Source: Bacteroidota bacterium
Lineage (GTDB): Bacteria > Bacteroidota > Bacteroidia > Bacteroidales > Bacteroidaceae
Direction of reading: 5' to 3'
Assembly: GCA_023426145.1 (NCBI GenBank)
Contig: JAFABG010000044.1
Span: 1 to 62,669 of the forward strand
Length of the DNA stretch: 62,669 bases
In this document: in pieces, positions 17,638-26,419 of the stretch
Position numbering within the stretch: position 1 is the stretch's first letter
Layout: each line of letters begins with the position of its first letter
Position numbers and translations under genes: made by a program
The notes under the pieces: model-generated
The model's input: the letters and a program-made list of their open reading frames with translations, nothing else
What the model was told of the DNA's origin: nothing
Databases searched by the model: none

Positions 17638-18477
17638 ATGTTACAACAATACCGTACAAAACTCAAAGGAACACTTGCACTGACTGATTCTTATATGAAA
17701 GAATCAACCCTTCAAAAAGAAAAAGGGCTCTATAAATTCATCTGGGTGCGTAAAGGAAACATTGTAGTTAAAGTAGACCACCAAGAAATGACACTTTCGC
17801 AAGATGATATCATTTCGCTAACCCACTTGCAGCACCTTGATTTTATATCTATTGACGGAGAATACTTAACTTTATTATTCAATAGGAATTTCTATTGCAT
17901 ATATGGTAATGACCATGAAGTTTCATGCAGTGGCTTCTTATTCAATGGCTCTTCCCATCTAGTCCGATTCACATTAAATGAAACAGAGCGGGCTCAAATA
18001 AAGGAAATTACAGAAACTCTTGAAAATGAATTCAATGTTGCTGATAGTCTTCAAGAAGAAATGTTGCGAATCCTGCTAAAAAGCTTCATCATCCAATGCA
18101 CACGCATTGCCCGCCAAAGATTAGATATCACGCGTGAAAAAGAATATGGATTTGAAATTGTTAGACAATATTATAATTTGGTAGACGAATATTTCCTAAC
18201 AAAAAAGCAAGTTCAAGATTATGCTGATCTGCTTCACAAATCCCCAAAAACTCTATCTAACATATTTTCCACATGCAAACTACCTTCTCCACTAAGAGTT
18301 ATTCACGAACGAGTAGAGGCTGAAGCTAAGCGTCTTTTGCTATACAGTAATAAAAGTGCAAAAGAAATTGCCGATATTCTTGGATTTGAGGATCAAGCAT
18401 CATTCAGCCGTTTTTTCAAAAACATGACAGGACAAAGTGCTGTACAATTCAGGAATACAGAAGAGAAAAAAGACTAA
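17638..18477 (+). CDS. AraC-family transcriptional regulator
   Basis: DNA-binding regulator of 279 residues: an N-terminal cupin-like sensing region (about 1-120) and a C-terminal double helix-turn-helix domain (about 175-275) with the AraC signature SAKEIADILGFEDQASFSRFFKNMTGQS. It begins 3 nt after the cytidine deaminase stop and lies upstream of the RclA-like reductase on the same strand. E. coli rclA is also controlled by an AraC regulator, so control of that gene is plausible but not shown. Confidence 0.85.
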   Translation: MLQQYRTKLKGTLALTDSYMKESTLQKEKGLYKFIWVRKGNIVVKVDHQEMTLSQDDIISLTHLQHLDFISIDGEYLTLLFNRNFYCIYGNDHEVSCSGFLFNGSSHLVRFTLNETERAQIKEITETLENEFNVADSLQEEMLRILLKSFIIQCTRIARQRLDITREKEYGFEIVRQYYNLVDEYFLTKKQVQDYADLLHKSPKTLSNIFSTCKLPSPLRVIHERVEAEAKRLLLYSNKSAKEIADILGFEDQASFSRFFKNMTGQSAVQFRNTEEKKD

Positions 18478-18653
18478 CGTTTTACACACGTAATAGACCT
18501 AATTTACTTTTTGGAGCCAATCTTCATTGAATGATATGGCTTTACTGCTACTGATTTCCAATAATCTTTCTTGCATTAGAGCGCGCATTATGTAAACCAA
18601 AATTCTTCCGAGGTGTTATAATAGTGATAATGGACTCTTAACAACAGGAAGCT

Positions 18654-20027
18654 ATGAAGCAATATGATGCAATTATTATTGGATTCGGGAAAGGTGGCCA
18701 AGCCTTAGCCATCGAATTATCCAAACGAAGATGGCAAACAGCTATCATTGAGCGTCCCGAGGAGATGTATGGTGGGTCGTGTTCCAACATAGCCTGCGTA
18801 CCTACTAAAACCCTTCTCTATGAATCAGAAATAGCAGCGATGCTTTATCACAACAACATTGACAAGCAAAGTCGTATGTATAGTCAAGCCATTGCTAGAA
18901 AGAACAAACTTGTATCTTTTCTGCGAGATAGCAACTATGACAAATTAAAGAAACTGTCCAACATTACTATTTATACAGGGAAAGCCTCTTTCATATCCGA
19001 AAATAAAATAAAAGTGGCACTTCCTCATGAGGAAATTGAATTACAAGGCAAAGAGTTCTTTATCAATACGGGAGCTATCCCTTTTATCCCATCTATAGAA
19101 GGAATCAAGCAAAGTAAGAACGTATACACAAGTACCACGCTTTTGAAGTTGACTATTTTGCCCAAACATTTAATAATTATAGGCGGAGGATATATTGGAC
19201 TAGAATTTGCGACGCTATACGCTGGTTTCGGAGCTAAAGTTACCCTTCTAGAGACTAGCAATAAATTTATGCCAGAGGCTGACTCAGACATAGCCGCAAG
19301 TGTTAAAGAAGTTATTGAAAAGAAAGGCATTGATATTCGTTTAAATGTCCAACCCCAAACAATTCATGACACAAATGATGGCGTAACACTCACTTACTCT
19401 GATCATTCCGACAAAATGCCCTATTTTGTAGATGGAGACGCGATTCTCATTGCTACCGGTCGAAAACCAATGATTGAAAACTTGAATCTGCAAGCAGCCG
19501 GTATTAAAGTTGATGCTCATGGTGCCATTGCAGTTGATGAGAGACTGCACACTAATGTACCTCATGTTTGGGCAATGGGTGATGTAAAAGGAGGAGCACA
19601 ATTCACCTATGTATCACTGGATGATTTTCGCATTATCCGAGACCAACTTTTCGGAGATAAAAAGCGTAACACCAATGACAGGAATCCACTGCCTCATACT
19701 GTTTTTATTGATCCTCCATTAGCTCATATCGGAATCACAGAAGAAGAAGCATTGAAAAAAGGATATACTTTTAAAGTCACTCGCTTAGCGGCAACATCTA
19801 TTGTCCGGTCACGTACCTTACAGCAACCGGATGGTATGCTAAAAGCTATAATCAACCCCCAAAATGGAAAAATTATGGGATGTACACTTTTTTGCACTGA
19901 TGCACCAGAACTTATTAATATAGTTGCCCTAACCATGAAAGCAGGACAGCCTTATACTTTCCTACGCGACTTCATGTTTACCCATCCAAGCATGAGCGAA
20001 GGACTCAACCAATTATTCGATATATAG
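18654..20027 (+). CDS. RclA-like flavoprotein disulfide reductase
   Basis: FAD- and NAD(P)H-dependent class I pyridine nucleotide-disulfide oxidoreductase of 457 residues. It has the FAD loop GFGKGGQALA (10-19), the redox pair C43 and C48 (GGSCSNIACVPTKTL), the NAD loop GGGYIGLEFA and the C-terminal FTHPSMSEGLNQLF. The whole sequence follows E. coli RclA, which reduces hypothiocyanous acid and protects from host peroxidase products. That substrate is a family inference; mercuric reductase and lipoamide dehydrogenase are less similar. The 176-nt gap upstream shows no clear promoter. Confidence 0.82.
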   Translation: MKQYDAIIIGFGKGGQALAIELSKRRWQTAIIERPEEMYGGSCSNIACVPTKTLLYESEIAAMLYHNNIDKQSRMYSQAIARKNKLVSFLRDSNYDKLKKLSNITIYTGKASFISENKIKVALPHEEIELQGKEFFINTGAIPFIPSIEGIKQSKNVYTSTTLLKLTILPKHLIIIGGGYIGLEFATLYAGFGAKVTLLETSNKFMPEADSDIAASVKEVIEKKGIDIRLNVQPQTIHDTNDGVTLTYSDHSDKMPYFVDGDAILIATGRKPMIENLNLQAAGIKVDAHGAIAVDERLHTNVPHVWAMGDVKGGAQFTYVSLDDFRIIRDQLFGDKKRNTNDRNPLPHTVFIDPPLAHIGITEEEALKKGYTFKVTRLAATSIVRSRTLQQPDGMLKAIINPQNGKIMGCTLFCTDAPELINIVALTMKAGQPYTFLRDFMFTHPSMSEGLNQLFDI

Positions 20028-20089
20028 TCCCCAAATTGATCTCCGCCAAGAAAATGAGACAAAGTACAACTGAATATCAAAGAAAGCTG

Positions 20090-20097
20090 TATCTTTG
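20090..20097 (+). promoter_or_regulatory. -7 box upstream of the ABC-F leader
   Basis: TATCTTTG followed by CA matches the Bacteroides -7 element closely. Transcription would start near 20105 and give a leader of about 195 nt before the ABC-F gene. No TTTG is present at the -33 position. Confidence 0.6.
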
Positions 20098-20126
20098 CAC
20101 CGAAGTTAAACTATATACTTACTACA

Positions 20127-20144
20127 ATGAGAATTTCTAAGTAA
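20127..20144 (+). CDS. Candidate leader peptide (MRISK)
   Basis: A five-codon frame ATG-AGA-ATT-TCT-AAG-TAA in the long leader of the ABC-F gene. Just after it, ACAACAC (20146-20152) can pair with GTGTTGT (20213-20219). The second arm also overlaps a local hairpin around 20205-20217. Such an arrangement resembles antibiotic-induced translation or transcription attenuators of resistance genes. No ribosome-binding site is visible and the frame could be chance. Confidence 0.35.
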   Translation: MRISK

Positions 20145-20299
20145 GACAACACTCTCTATAAACATCACTTTTTTATATGCTTTTTCCCCGTAGTTAAGCA
20201 TCACGAAATTCGTGTTGTTTAGCTAGTATTGTGTTTGTCGTTCCCCACCCCATGTGATGATTATCTGCTCATCTTTAACCTCAAACTCAATAAATCATT

Positions 20300-21898
20300 A
20301 TGTCTATCAGTATTCAACAAATCAGCTATATCCATCCTGACAAGGAAGTTTTATTTAGCAACTTAAACTTTGTGATCAACAAAGGACAAAAAATAGGATT
20401 AGTCGGTAACAACGGATGTGGCAAATCAACCCTGTTACAAATCATAGCAGGGGAACTCTTGCCATCCTCCGGAATTATAGTACGCCCAAACGACAGTTAT
20501 TATATACCTCAACATTTCGGGCAATATGATGCGCTCACAATAGCTCAAGCTTTACAAATCATTGATAAACAAAAGGCACTACAAGCTATTCTAGCAGGAG
20601 ATACCTCTATCACTAATTTCACCATCTTAAACGATGACTGGACCATTGAAGAACGTTCAATAGCCGCACTTCATTCATGGGGGCTAGATCAATTTGAACT
20701 ATCCCACCCCATGCATTTACTAAGTGGAGGCGAAAAGACTCGAGTTTTCTTAGCTGGCATAGATATACACCAGCCCTCTGTCATACTCATGGATGAACCA
20801 AGCAATCATCTAGATTCCTCGGGTAGAAATCGTTTATACAACTGGCTGGAAAAGTGCAATTCAACTTTAGTAGTTGTAAGTCATGATCGTACGTTGCTCA
20901 ATCTTCTTCCCGAAATCTGTGAGTTAGAAAAGCAACAAATAAGCTATTATGGCGGAAATTTTGAGTTCTACAAAAAACAAAAAGCATTGATGCAAGATGC
21001 TTTACTGCAAAGCATTGAAGAAAAAGAGAAGGCCCTTCGCCTAGCCAAAAAGATAGCTCAAGAAACCACTGAACGAAGAGATAAGCAAAACTCTCGTGGC
21101 GAAAAGAGAAATATCAAAAAGGGCGTTCCCCGTATTATGCTGAACAATTTGCAAAGTAAATCAGAAAAAAGTAGTGCGAAATTGACCATTACCCACCAAA
21201 ACAAAGCTGAAAAATTGATTGAAGAACGCAATCGGCTTCGAAGTTCACTGTCCGAAACAGCTAGCTTAAAAACCGATTTCACTAATTCGACCCTACATAC
21301 CGGCAAAATTTTGGTCACTGCCAAAGCTATTAATTTTAGTTATTCACTCAACAGTGAACAACTCTGGCAAGAACCTCTTAGTTTTCAGATTCGAAGCGGA
21401 GACCGCCTTCGTATTGAAGGCAATAACGGTAGCGGCAAAACAACTCTATTGAAAATCATAATAGGACAGTTGCTACCTCAAAGTGGAAGTCTCACAAAAG
21501 CAGATTTTTCATACGTTTATTTAAATCAGGAATATTCAATTGTAGACAATCAAAAAAATGTGCTCGAACAGGCCTATTCGTATAATAAGCGAAACCTACC
21601 GGAACATGAAATCAAAACAATACTCAATCGATATTTATTCCCAGTTACCGAATGGGATAAATCTTGCTATAAACTAAGTGGTGGCGAAAAAATGCGACTA
21701 GCCTTTTGTTGCTTGATGATTAGTAACCAGATGCCTGATCTATTTATTTTGGATGAACCAACCAATAACTTGGACATAGAGAGCATTGACATGATCACCC
21801 ATACAATCAAGAATTACAAAGGTACCGTGATAGCCATCTCTCATGATGATTATTTCATTCAAGACATTGAAATGCAACAACTATTCACTTTAAGTTAA
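20300..21898 (+). CDS. ABC-F ATPase (ribosome-acting)
   Basis: Soluble protein of 532 residues with two ABC domains and no membrane part. Domain 1: Walker A GNNGCGKST, signature LSGGEKTR, Walker B VILMDEPSNHLD. Domain 2: GNNGSGKTT, LSGGEKMR, LFILDEPTNNLD. A charged interdomain linker lies at about 230-330. ABC-F proteins bind the ribosomal E site and either help translation or protect from antibiotics. The long structured leader favours an inducible, resistance-like role. There is no close match I can name. Confidence 0.87.
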   Translation: MSISIQQISYIHPDKEVLFSNLNFVINKGQKIGLVGNNGCGKSTLLQIIAGELLPSSGIIVRPNDSYYIPQHFGQYDALTIAQALQIIDKQKALQAILAGDTSITNFTILNDDWTIEERSIAALHSWGLDQFELSHPMHLLSGGEKTRVFLAGIDIHQPSVILMDEPSNHLDSSGRNRLYNWLEKCNSTLVVVSHDRTLLNLLPEICELEKQQISYYGGNFEFYKKQKALMQDALLQSIEEKEKALRLAKKIAQETTERRDKQNSRGEKRNIKKGVPRIMLNNLQSKSEKSSAKLTITHQNKAEKLIEERNRLRSSLSETASLKTDFTNSTLHTGKILVTAKAINFSYSLNSEQLWQEPLSFQIRSGDRLRIEGNNGSGKTTLLKIIIGQLLPQSGSLTKADFSYVYLNQEYSIVDNQKNVLEQAYSYNKRNLPEHEIKTILNRYLFPVTEWDKSCYKLSGGEKMRLAFCCLMISNQMPDLFILDEPTNNLDIESIDMITHTIKNYKGTVIAISHDDYFIQDIEMQQLFTLS

Positions 21899-21973
21899 AG
21901 CTATTTATAATTTATCACATAAACCATATAATATCGGCGCAGTTTTTATAACTTCGCAGCGCCAAGAAAATAA

Positions 21974-22795
21974 ATGAATATGAATCAAATAGCGCAATCC
22001 TTGTGGTTCATTTTTTATAAAGATGAATTGCTGCTCGAAAAAAAAGAAAATGGGATGCTTGCTCTTCCTTTAGGAGAACAGCCTCCGGTTCTTATCCCAG
22101 AAAAGACAACCGTACACCATATTACAACTATGGAAGGCAGAAGTTGCAAAGCTTTCTCGTTGCCTCATCCCATTGAAGAGATGGAACAATATACATTTGT
22201 CGGTCTACGGGCAAGTTATGACTACCTCCCGTCCACTCACTATCAAACAGCTGGTAAAGCTCACGAGATCTTACATTGGGATAAAAATAGTTTGTTTTGC
22301 TCTGCTTGTGGCACTCCGATGGAACAAAAAGATTCTATCATGAAAAAATGCCCTAATTGCGGTCGCGAAGTATATCCCGCCATTTCGACGGCGATCCTCG
22401 TATTGGTTCGTAAAGGCGATTCCATACTCCTTGTTCATGCTCACAACTTTAAAGGCCCTTTCAATAGCCTTGTCGCTGGTTTTCTTGAAACGGGTGAAAC
22501 CTTAGAAGAGTGTGTAGTTCGAGAAGTAAAGGAAGAAACCGGATTAGATGTAAAGAACATCACCTATTTCGGTAATCAACCTTGGCCTTATCCCAGTGGC
22601 TTAATGGTAGGCTTTATTGCCGACTATGCCGGCGGAGAGATAGAACTGCAAAAAGAAGAATTAAGTTCAGGAGACTTCTACACAAGAGACAATCTACCGG
22701 AACTGCCACGCAAGCTTAGTCTTGCCCGAAAGATGATTGACTGGTGGGCAGAACACACCTACAGTCCTTGTCCTAGTCTTCAAAACGCCAATTAA
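21974..22795 (+). CDS. nudC: NADH/NAD+ diphosphatase (NudC)
   Basis: Nudix hydrolase that splits NAD(H) to NMN(H) and AMP and removes NAD caps from RNA. The 273 residues have a zinc ribbon (CSACG with CPNCG, about 110-135), the Nudix box GFLETGETLEECVVREVKEE and, after it, NQPWPYPSGLM, which matches the SQPWPFPxS signature that marks NADH pyrophosphatases. The start at 21974 gives a typical length. It ends just before a terminator facing the phosphosugar mutase. Confidence 0.92.
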   Translation: MNMNQIAQSLWFIFYKDELLLEKKENGMLALPLGEQPPVLIPEKTTVHHITTMEGRSCKAFSLPHPIEEMEQYTFVGLRASYDYLPSTHYQTAGKAHEILHWDKNSLFCSACGTPMEQKDSIMKKCPNCGREVYPAISTAILVLVRKGDSILLVHAHNFKGPFNSLVAGFLETGETLEECVVREVKEETGLDVKNITYFGNQPWPYPSGLMVGFIADYAGGEIELQKEELSSGDFYTRDNLPELPRKLSLARKMIDWWAEHTYSPCPSLQNAN

Positions 22796-22800
22796 AATTA

Positions 22801-22837
22801 AACGCCTCCATAATCTTCAATAGACCATGGAGGCGTT
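22801..22837. terminator. Bidirectional terminator
   Basis: A perfect 11-bp stem (22801-22811 with 22827-22837) between the converging nudC and phosphosugar mutase genes, followed by TATTATTTTA on the plus side. Confidence 0.75.
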
Positions 22838-22876
22838 ATTATTTTAGATTCACCTAAATAGGTGTAAATGACAAAA

Positions 22877-24622
22877 TTAAATGCCCATTGATTTCTTTAC
22901 TGCTTCTATTTTTTCCATAGCAGCAGCATCCGCTGAAGCGAAACAATTACGGCAACCCATTTCCTCGTTCACTTCCATATAGAATTTGATCTTCGGCTCT
23001 GTACCCGACGGACGAACAGAAACTTTACTACCATCTTCCGTAAAGTATTGCAATACATTTGAAGGTTCAGGCATATCCAAGTCTGTTACTTTTCCGTTAA
23101 CGTCTGTTTGCTTCAATGTTTTATAATCCTTGCTCAAAATGACCTTAGAACCACCCAATTCTTTCGGTGGGTTAGCACGGAAGTTTTCCATCATAGCTTT
23201 GATTTCCTCTGCACCACTCTTACCTGGCTTCACTACGTTTACTGTGAATTCTTTCGAAAATCCATATTCCACATAAATATCCAGCAACAACTGATACAAA
23301 GACTTACCATTATCTTTAGCCCAGGCAGCCACCTCAGCAATCAAGCAGCAAGCTGATACAGCATCTTTATCTCTTACGAAATCTTCAGCTAAGAAACCAT
23401 AACTTTCTTCACCACCACCGATATACTTCTTTTCACCTTCGCGCAAACGAATTTCACGTGCAATCCATTTAAAGCCAGTGTAGCAATCCAGCATTTCGAT
23501 GTTATTCTTATCAGCAATCTTCTTAATCAGCTCAGTAGTAACGATGGTCTTCACACAGAATTCATCGCCCTTGATCTTACCCAATTGCTTATACTGCGTC
23601 AGGATATAATAAAGATACATCATACAAGTTTGGTTACCGTTGATCAGCACCCATTCTCCTTTATCATCTTTACAAGCAATCCCTACACGGTCAGCATCCG
23701 GATCGGAAGCCATCACAAGATCAGCATCAATCTTTTTAGCCAAGTTCACAGCCATAGAAAGCGCTTCAGCATTTTCCGGATTCGGAGAAACTACAGTTGG
23801 GAAGTTACCATCCTTAATCATCTGTTCGGGAACAGTAGACACGTTTTCAAAGCCCCACATTTCCAATGCACGGGGGATCAACATCATACCTGTACCATGA
23901 ATAGGAGTATAAACGATCTTCATATCTTTATGACGAGCGATAGCAGCCGGATCAATAGACACAGTTTTAACCATGTCGAGGTAAATCTGATCAATATCCG
24001 CACCAATCGTCTGAATCAATTCCGGATTTCCTTGGAACTTAATATCTGCTGCAGAAGCGATGTGATTCACTTCGTCTATGATTCCTGCATCGTGTGGAGC
24101 CAACACCTGTGCACCATCATCCCAATAAGCTTTGTAGCCATTGTATTCTTTAGGATTATGAGAGGCAGTCAAGATAATACCACTCTGACAACCTAAGTGA
24201 CGGATAGCAAAAGACATCTCCGGAGTTGGACGCATATCATCAAAAAGATAAACCTTAATGCCATTTGCTGAAAAGATGTTAGCAGAAGTTTCTGCAAACA
24301 AACGGCTATTGTTACGACAATCATGACCAACTACAACAGAAATCTGAGGCAAGTCTTTGAAGTTTTTCTTCAGGTAATTAGACAAACCTTGTGTAGCAGC
24401 ACCTACAGTGTAGATGTTCATACGATTACTTCCTACTCCCATTATACCGCGTAAGCCGCCTGTACCGAACTCCAAATCCTTATAGAAAGCTTCTATCAAT
24501 TCGGTTTTATCTTCACTTTCCAGCATGCGTTTCACTTCAGCCTGAGTTTCGGCATCATAAGCCGGGGTCAACCACTTTTCGGCTTTTTCAGTGACCTGCT
24601 TAATAAGTTCTTGATTTTCCAT
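22877..24622 (-). CDS. Phosphoglucomutase/phosphomannomutase family enzyme
   Basis: Cytoplasmic enzyme that interconverts hexose-1- and hexose-6-phosphates for glycan and nucleotide-sugar synthesis. The phosphoserine loop TASHNPKEYNGYK, the metal loop DPDADR, the sugar-binding GGGEESYGF and the phosphate-binding RPSGTEPKIKFY are all present. I chose the ATG at 24622 (581 residues, MENQELIKQ). An in-frame ATG at 24670 lies within the 5' hairpin next to the predicted transcription start and would add 16 residues unlike family members. Confidence 0.9.
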   Translation of the reverse strand: MENQELIKQVTEKAEKWLTPAYDAETQAEVKRMLESEDKTELIEAFYKDLEFGTGGLRGIMGVGSNRMNIYTVGAATQGLSNYLKKNFKDLPQISVVVGHDCRNNSRLFAETSANIFSANGIKVYLFDDMRPTPEMSFAIRHLGCQSGIILTASHNPKEYNGYKAYWDDGAQVLAPHDAGIIDEVNHIASAADIKFQGNPELIQTIGADIDQIYLDMVKTVSIDPAAIARHKDMKIVYTPIHGTGMMLIPRALEMWGFENVSTVPEQMIKDGNFPTVVSPNPENAEALSMAVNLAKKIDADLVMASDPDADRVGIACKDDKGEWVLINGNQTCMMYLYYILTQYKQLGKIKGDEFCVKTIVTTELIKKIADKNNIEMLDCYTGFKWIAREIRLREGEKKYIGGGEESYGFLAEDFVRDKDAVSACCLIAEVAAWAKDNGKSLYQLLLDIYVEYGFSKEFTVNVVKPGKSGAEEIKAMMENFRANPPKELGGSKVILSKDYKTLKQTDVNGKVTDLDMPEPSNVLQYFTEDGSKVSVRPSGTEPKIKFYMEVNEEMGCRNCFASADAAAMEKIEAVKKSMGI

Positions 24623-24665
24623 TTCGATTATTGTTTTTTGGTTAATGATTATTTCTTCTTTCATC

Positions 24666-24696
24666 CTCAAGACTTGAGTCTACGTCAAGTCTTGAG
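24666..24696 (-). promoter_or_regulatory. 5'-end stem-loop of the phosphosugar mutase transcript
   Basis: A perfect 12-bp inverted repeat (24666-24677 with 24685-24696) with a 7-nt loop. Each arm is itself close to the palindrome CTCAAGACTTGAG. The -7 box TAATTTTG on the minus strand lies at 24701-24708, so transcription should begin almost at the base of the stem. It could stabilise the mRNA or act as an operator. Confidence 0.65.
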
Positions 24697-24700
24697 CACA

Positions 24701-24708
24701 CAAAATTA
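24701..24708 (-). promoter_or_regulatory. -7 box of the phosphosugar mutase promoter
   Basis: TAATTTTG on the minus strand fits TAnnTTTG. A TTTG further upstream is only 14 nt away, shorter than the usual spacing, so the -33 assignment is open. Confidence 0.5.
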
Positions 24709-24757
24709 AAAGAATAAGTTTACAAATCCTACTCATTTAATGAAGAATTTCTCTTTT

Positions 24758-26401
24758 TCATTTCACAAGATATCTCTCTCCAGTCTGCTTAACATATTCT
24801 TCCAAGAAATCCTTCGGATATCCGGGGCGAACGACTCCAGCAGGCTGTCCAATAGAGTTTCTTTCGAACTTACCATCTTTCATACGCTTCACTACTCCAT
24901 CATTGTACTTAACAATTAAGAACGTACCCAATTGCTTCCAAGTTTCGTACGTACTCTGTGCTGTCATATTAGTGTAATTTGTAAGAAAATCAATCGCAGC
25001 ATTCTTATTCTTATCTTTAGCAAGCAATTTAGTAGCAACCTCTTCAATGCCTTCCTGTGCATTATTGAATGTTGCTTCCGTTTCTTTCTGAACAGCTCTA
25101 ACATCATCAATCATTAAACTATAGCGAGGATACACCATGTTGGCTACCCAATTGAAAATCCAGAATGAAGAGTTCCATGAGAAAGTGATATAATCGGCAC
25201 CATCCACACGCGTATAGCACACAGGAGCTTTAGTTGCACAACAATACACAGGAGTAAACACAGTCATATTTGCGTCATCCACACCAAACCAAAGTACCCC
25301 CCCTATCGGATCTGGCTTATCAGCACGCATTTGCGCCACAAACACAAAACCAGTTTGCTGAGTAGAGATCGGACGTTCATTGAAATATTCCTTCTCATCC
25401 ACTTTAAAATTCAACGGAGATAATCTGTAAGGAGTTTTATAGGGACCTGCACCAAAATCATTTGAGAAATCAAGTGGTGTTCCTTCATAATGATCGCGCA
25501 TCATGTCTTTCACTTCTTGCACAGAGATCTTATGGTTTGGTTTAACAAAAAGAGGCATTGGCGTATCCGTCTTTCCTTCTATATAAGGAAGGAACTCATT
25601 GCCTTGATCTGTAAACTTATTGAAATAGCTCCAAACACGAGCCTCACAAAAACGACGTGCACCGAAATCTAGAGGTGCATAAGCATTAGCAAAACTAAAA
25701 TCTTTATTCACTCCTGTAAAGTAACCTTTCTCACGAGCAAAAGAGATCACATCAGGAGCAGCAATACAGTTTTCCTTATCGTTCACATCAAACTGATGAA
25801 TACGAGACTGGTTCGCATGAGCAGAAATACAATCATCAGGCACACGCACAGCCACCCAAACCGCACCACGAATACCAGGCCCTTTACCAATCATTTCCAT
25901 AATCCAAACCTCATTCGGGTCAGCAATAGTAAAAGACTCTCCTTCGCTATAATAACCATATTCTTGCACTAAGTCAGTCATTATGTGAATCGCTTCACGC
26001 GCTGTACGCGAACGTTGAAGTCCAATATAAATCAAACTTCCATAATCAATAATCCCTGTAGAATCGGCAAGTTCGGGACGGCCACCAAAAGTTGTTTCAC
26101 CAATAGTTACCTGAAACTCGTTCATATTACCCGTCACATTATACGTCTGGCGAGCTTGTTCAATTTCTCCTAAATATTTACCTGTATCCCATTCATTAAT
26201 TTTCATCATTGTCCCTTTAGGATAAGTTGCAGCAGGATAATGATAAAGTTCGCCGAACAATCCATACGAATCGGCTGAATAAGACACAATAGTAGAACCA
26301 TCTGCAGAGGCTTTCTTACCCACAATGAGGTTCGTACAAGCGAAAGAATTCGCAAAAGCTGTTAACAACATAACAGCAAACAGAACGTTTTTTTTCTTCA
26401 T
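24758..26401 (-). CDS. Secreted C69-family dipeptidase
   Basis: N-terminal-nucleophile hydrolase of the PepD/C69 family, 547 residues. A signal peptide (1-21) ends directly before C22 in ACTNLIVGKKAS. This cysteine becomes the N-terminal catalytic residue after cleavage. The DGSTIVSYSADS segment that follows is typical. It probably degrades small peptides in the periplasm. It starts 18 nt after the M23 peptidase stop on the same strand, so the two form a proteolysis or wall-turnover operon. Confidence 0.87.
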   Translation of the reverse strand: MKKKNVLFAVMLLTAFANSFACTNLIVGKKASADGSTIVSYSADSYGLFGELYHYPAATYPKGTMMKINEWDTGKYLGEIEQARQTYNVTGNMNEFQVTIGETTFGGRPELADSTGIIDYGSLIYIGLQRSRTAREAIHIMTDLVQEYGYYSEGESFTIADPNEVWIMEMIGKGPGIRGAVWVAVRVPDDCISAHANQSRIHQFDVNDKENCIAAPDVISFAREKGYFTGVNKDFSFANAYAPLDFGARRFCEARVWSYFNKFTDQGNEFLPYIEGKTDTPMPLFVKPNHKISVQEVKDMMRDHYEGTPLDFSNDFGAGPYKTPYRLSPLNFKVDEKEYFNERPISTQQTGFVFVAQMRADKPDPIGGVLWFGVDDANMTVFTPVYCCATKAPVCYTRVDGADYITFSWNSSFWIFNWVANMVYPRYSLMIDDVRAVQKETEATFNNAQEGIEEVATKLLAKDKNKNAAIDFLTNYTNMTAQSTYETWKQLGTFLIVKYNDGVVKRMKDGKFERNSIGQPAGVVRPGYPKDFLEEYVKQTGERYLVK

Positions 26402-26419
26402 ATATAGTACAATTAATAA

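Noticed and set aside
20205..20219. Intrinsic terminator in the ABC-F leader
   Set aside because: A hairpin is present but no T run follows, so transcription termination there is not supported; a translational mechanism would be needed.
23585..24196. 203-codon frame opposite the phosphosugar mutase
   Set aside because: It is antisense to a well-conserved enzyme, His/Ser/Ile-rich and without motifs.
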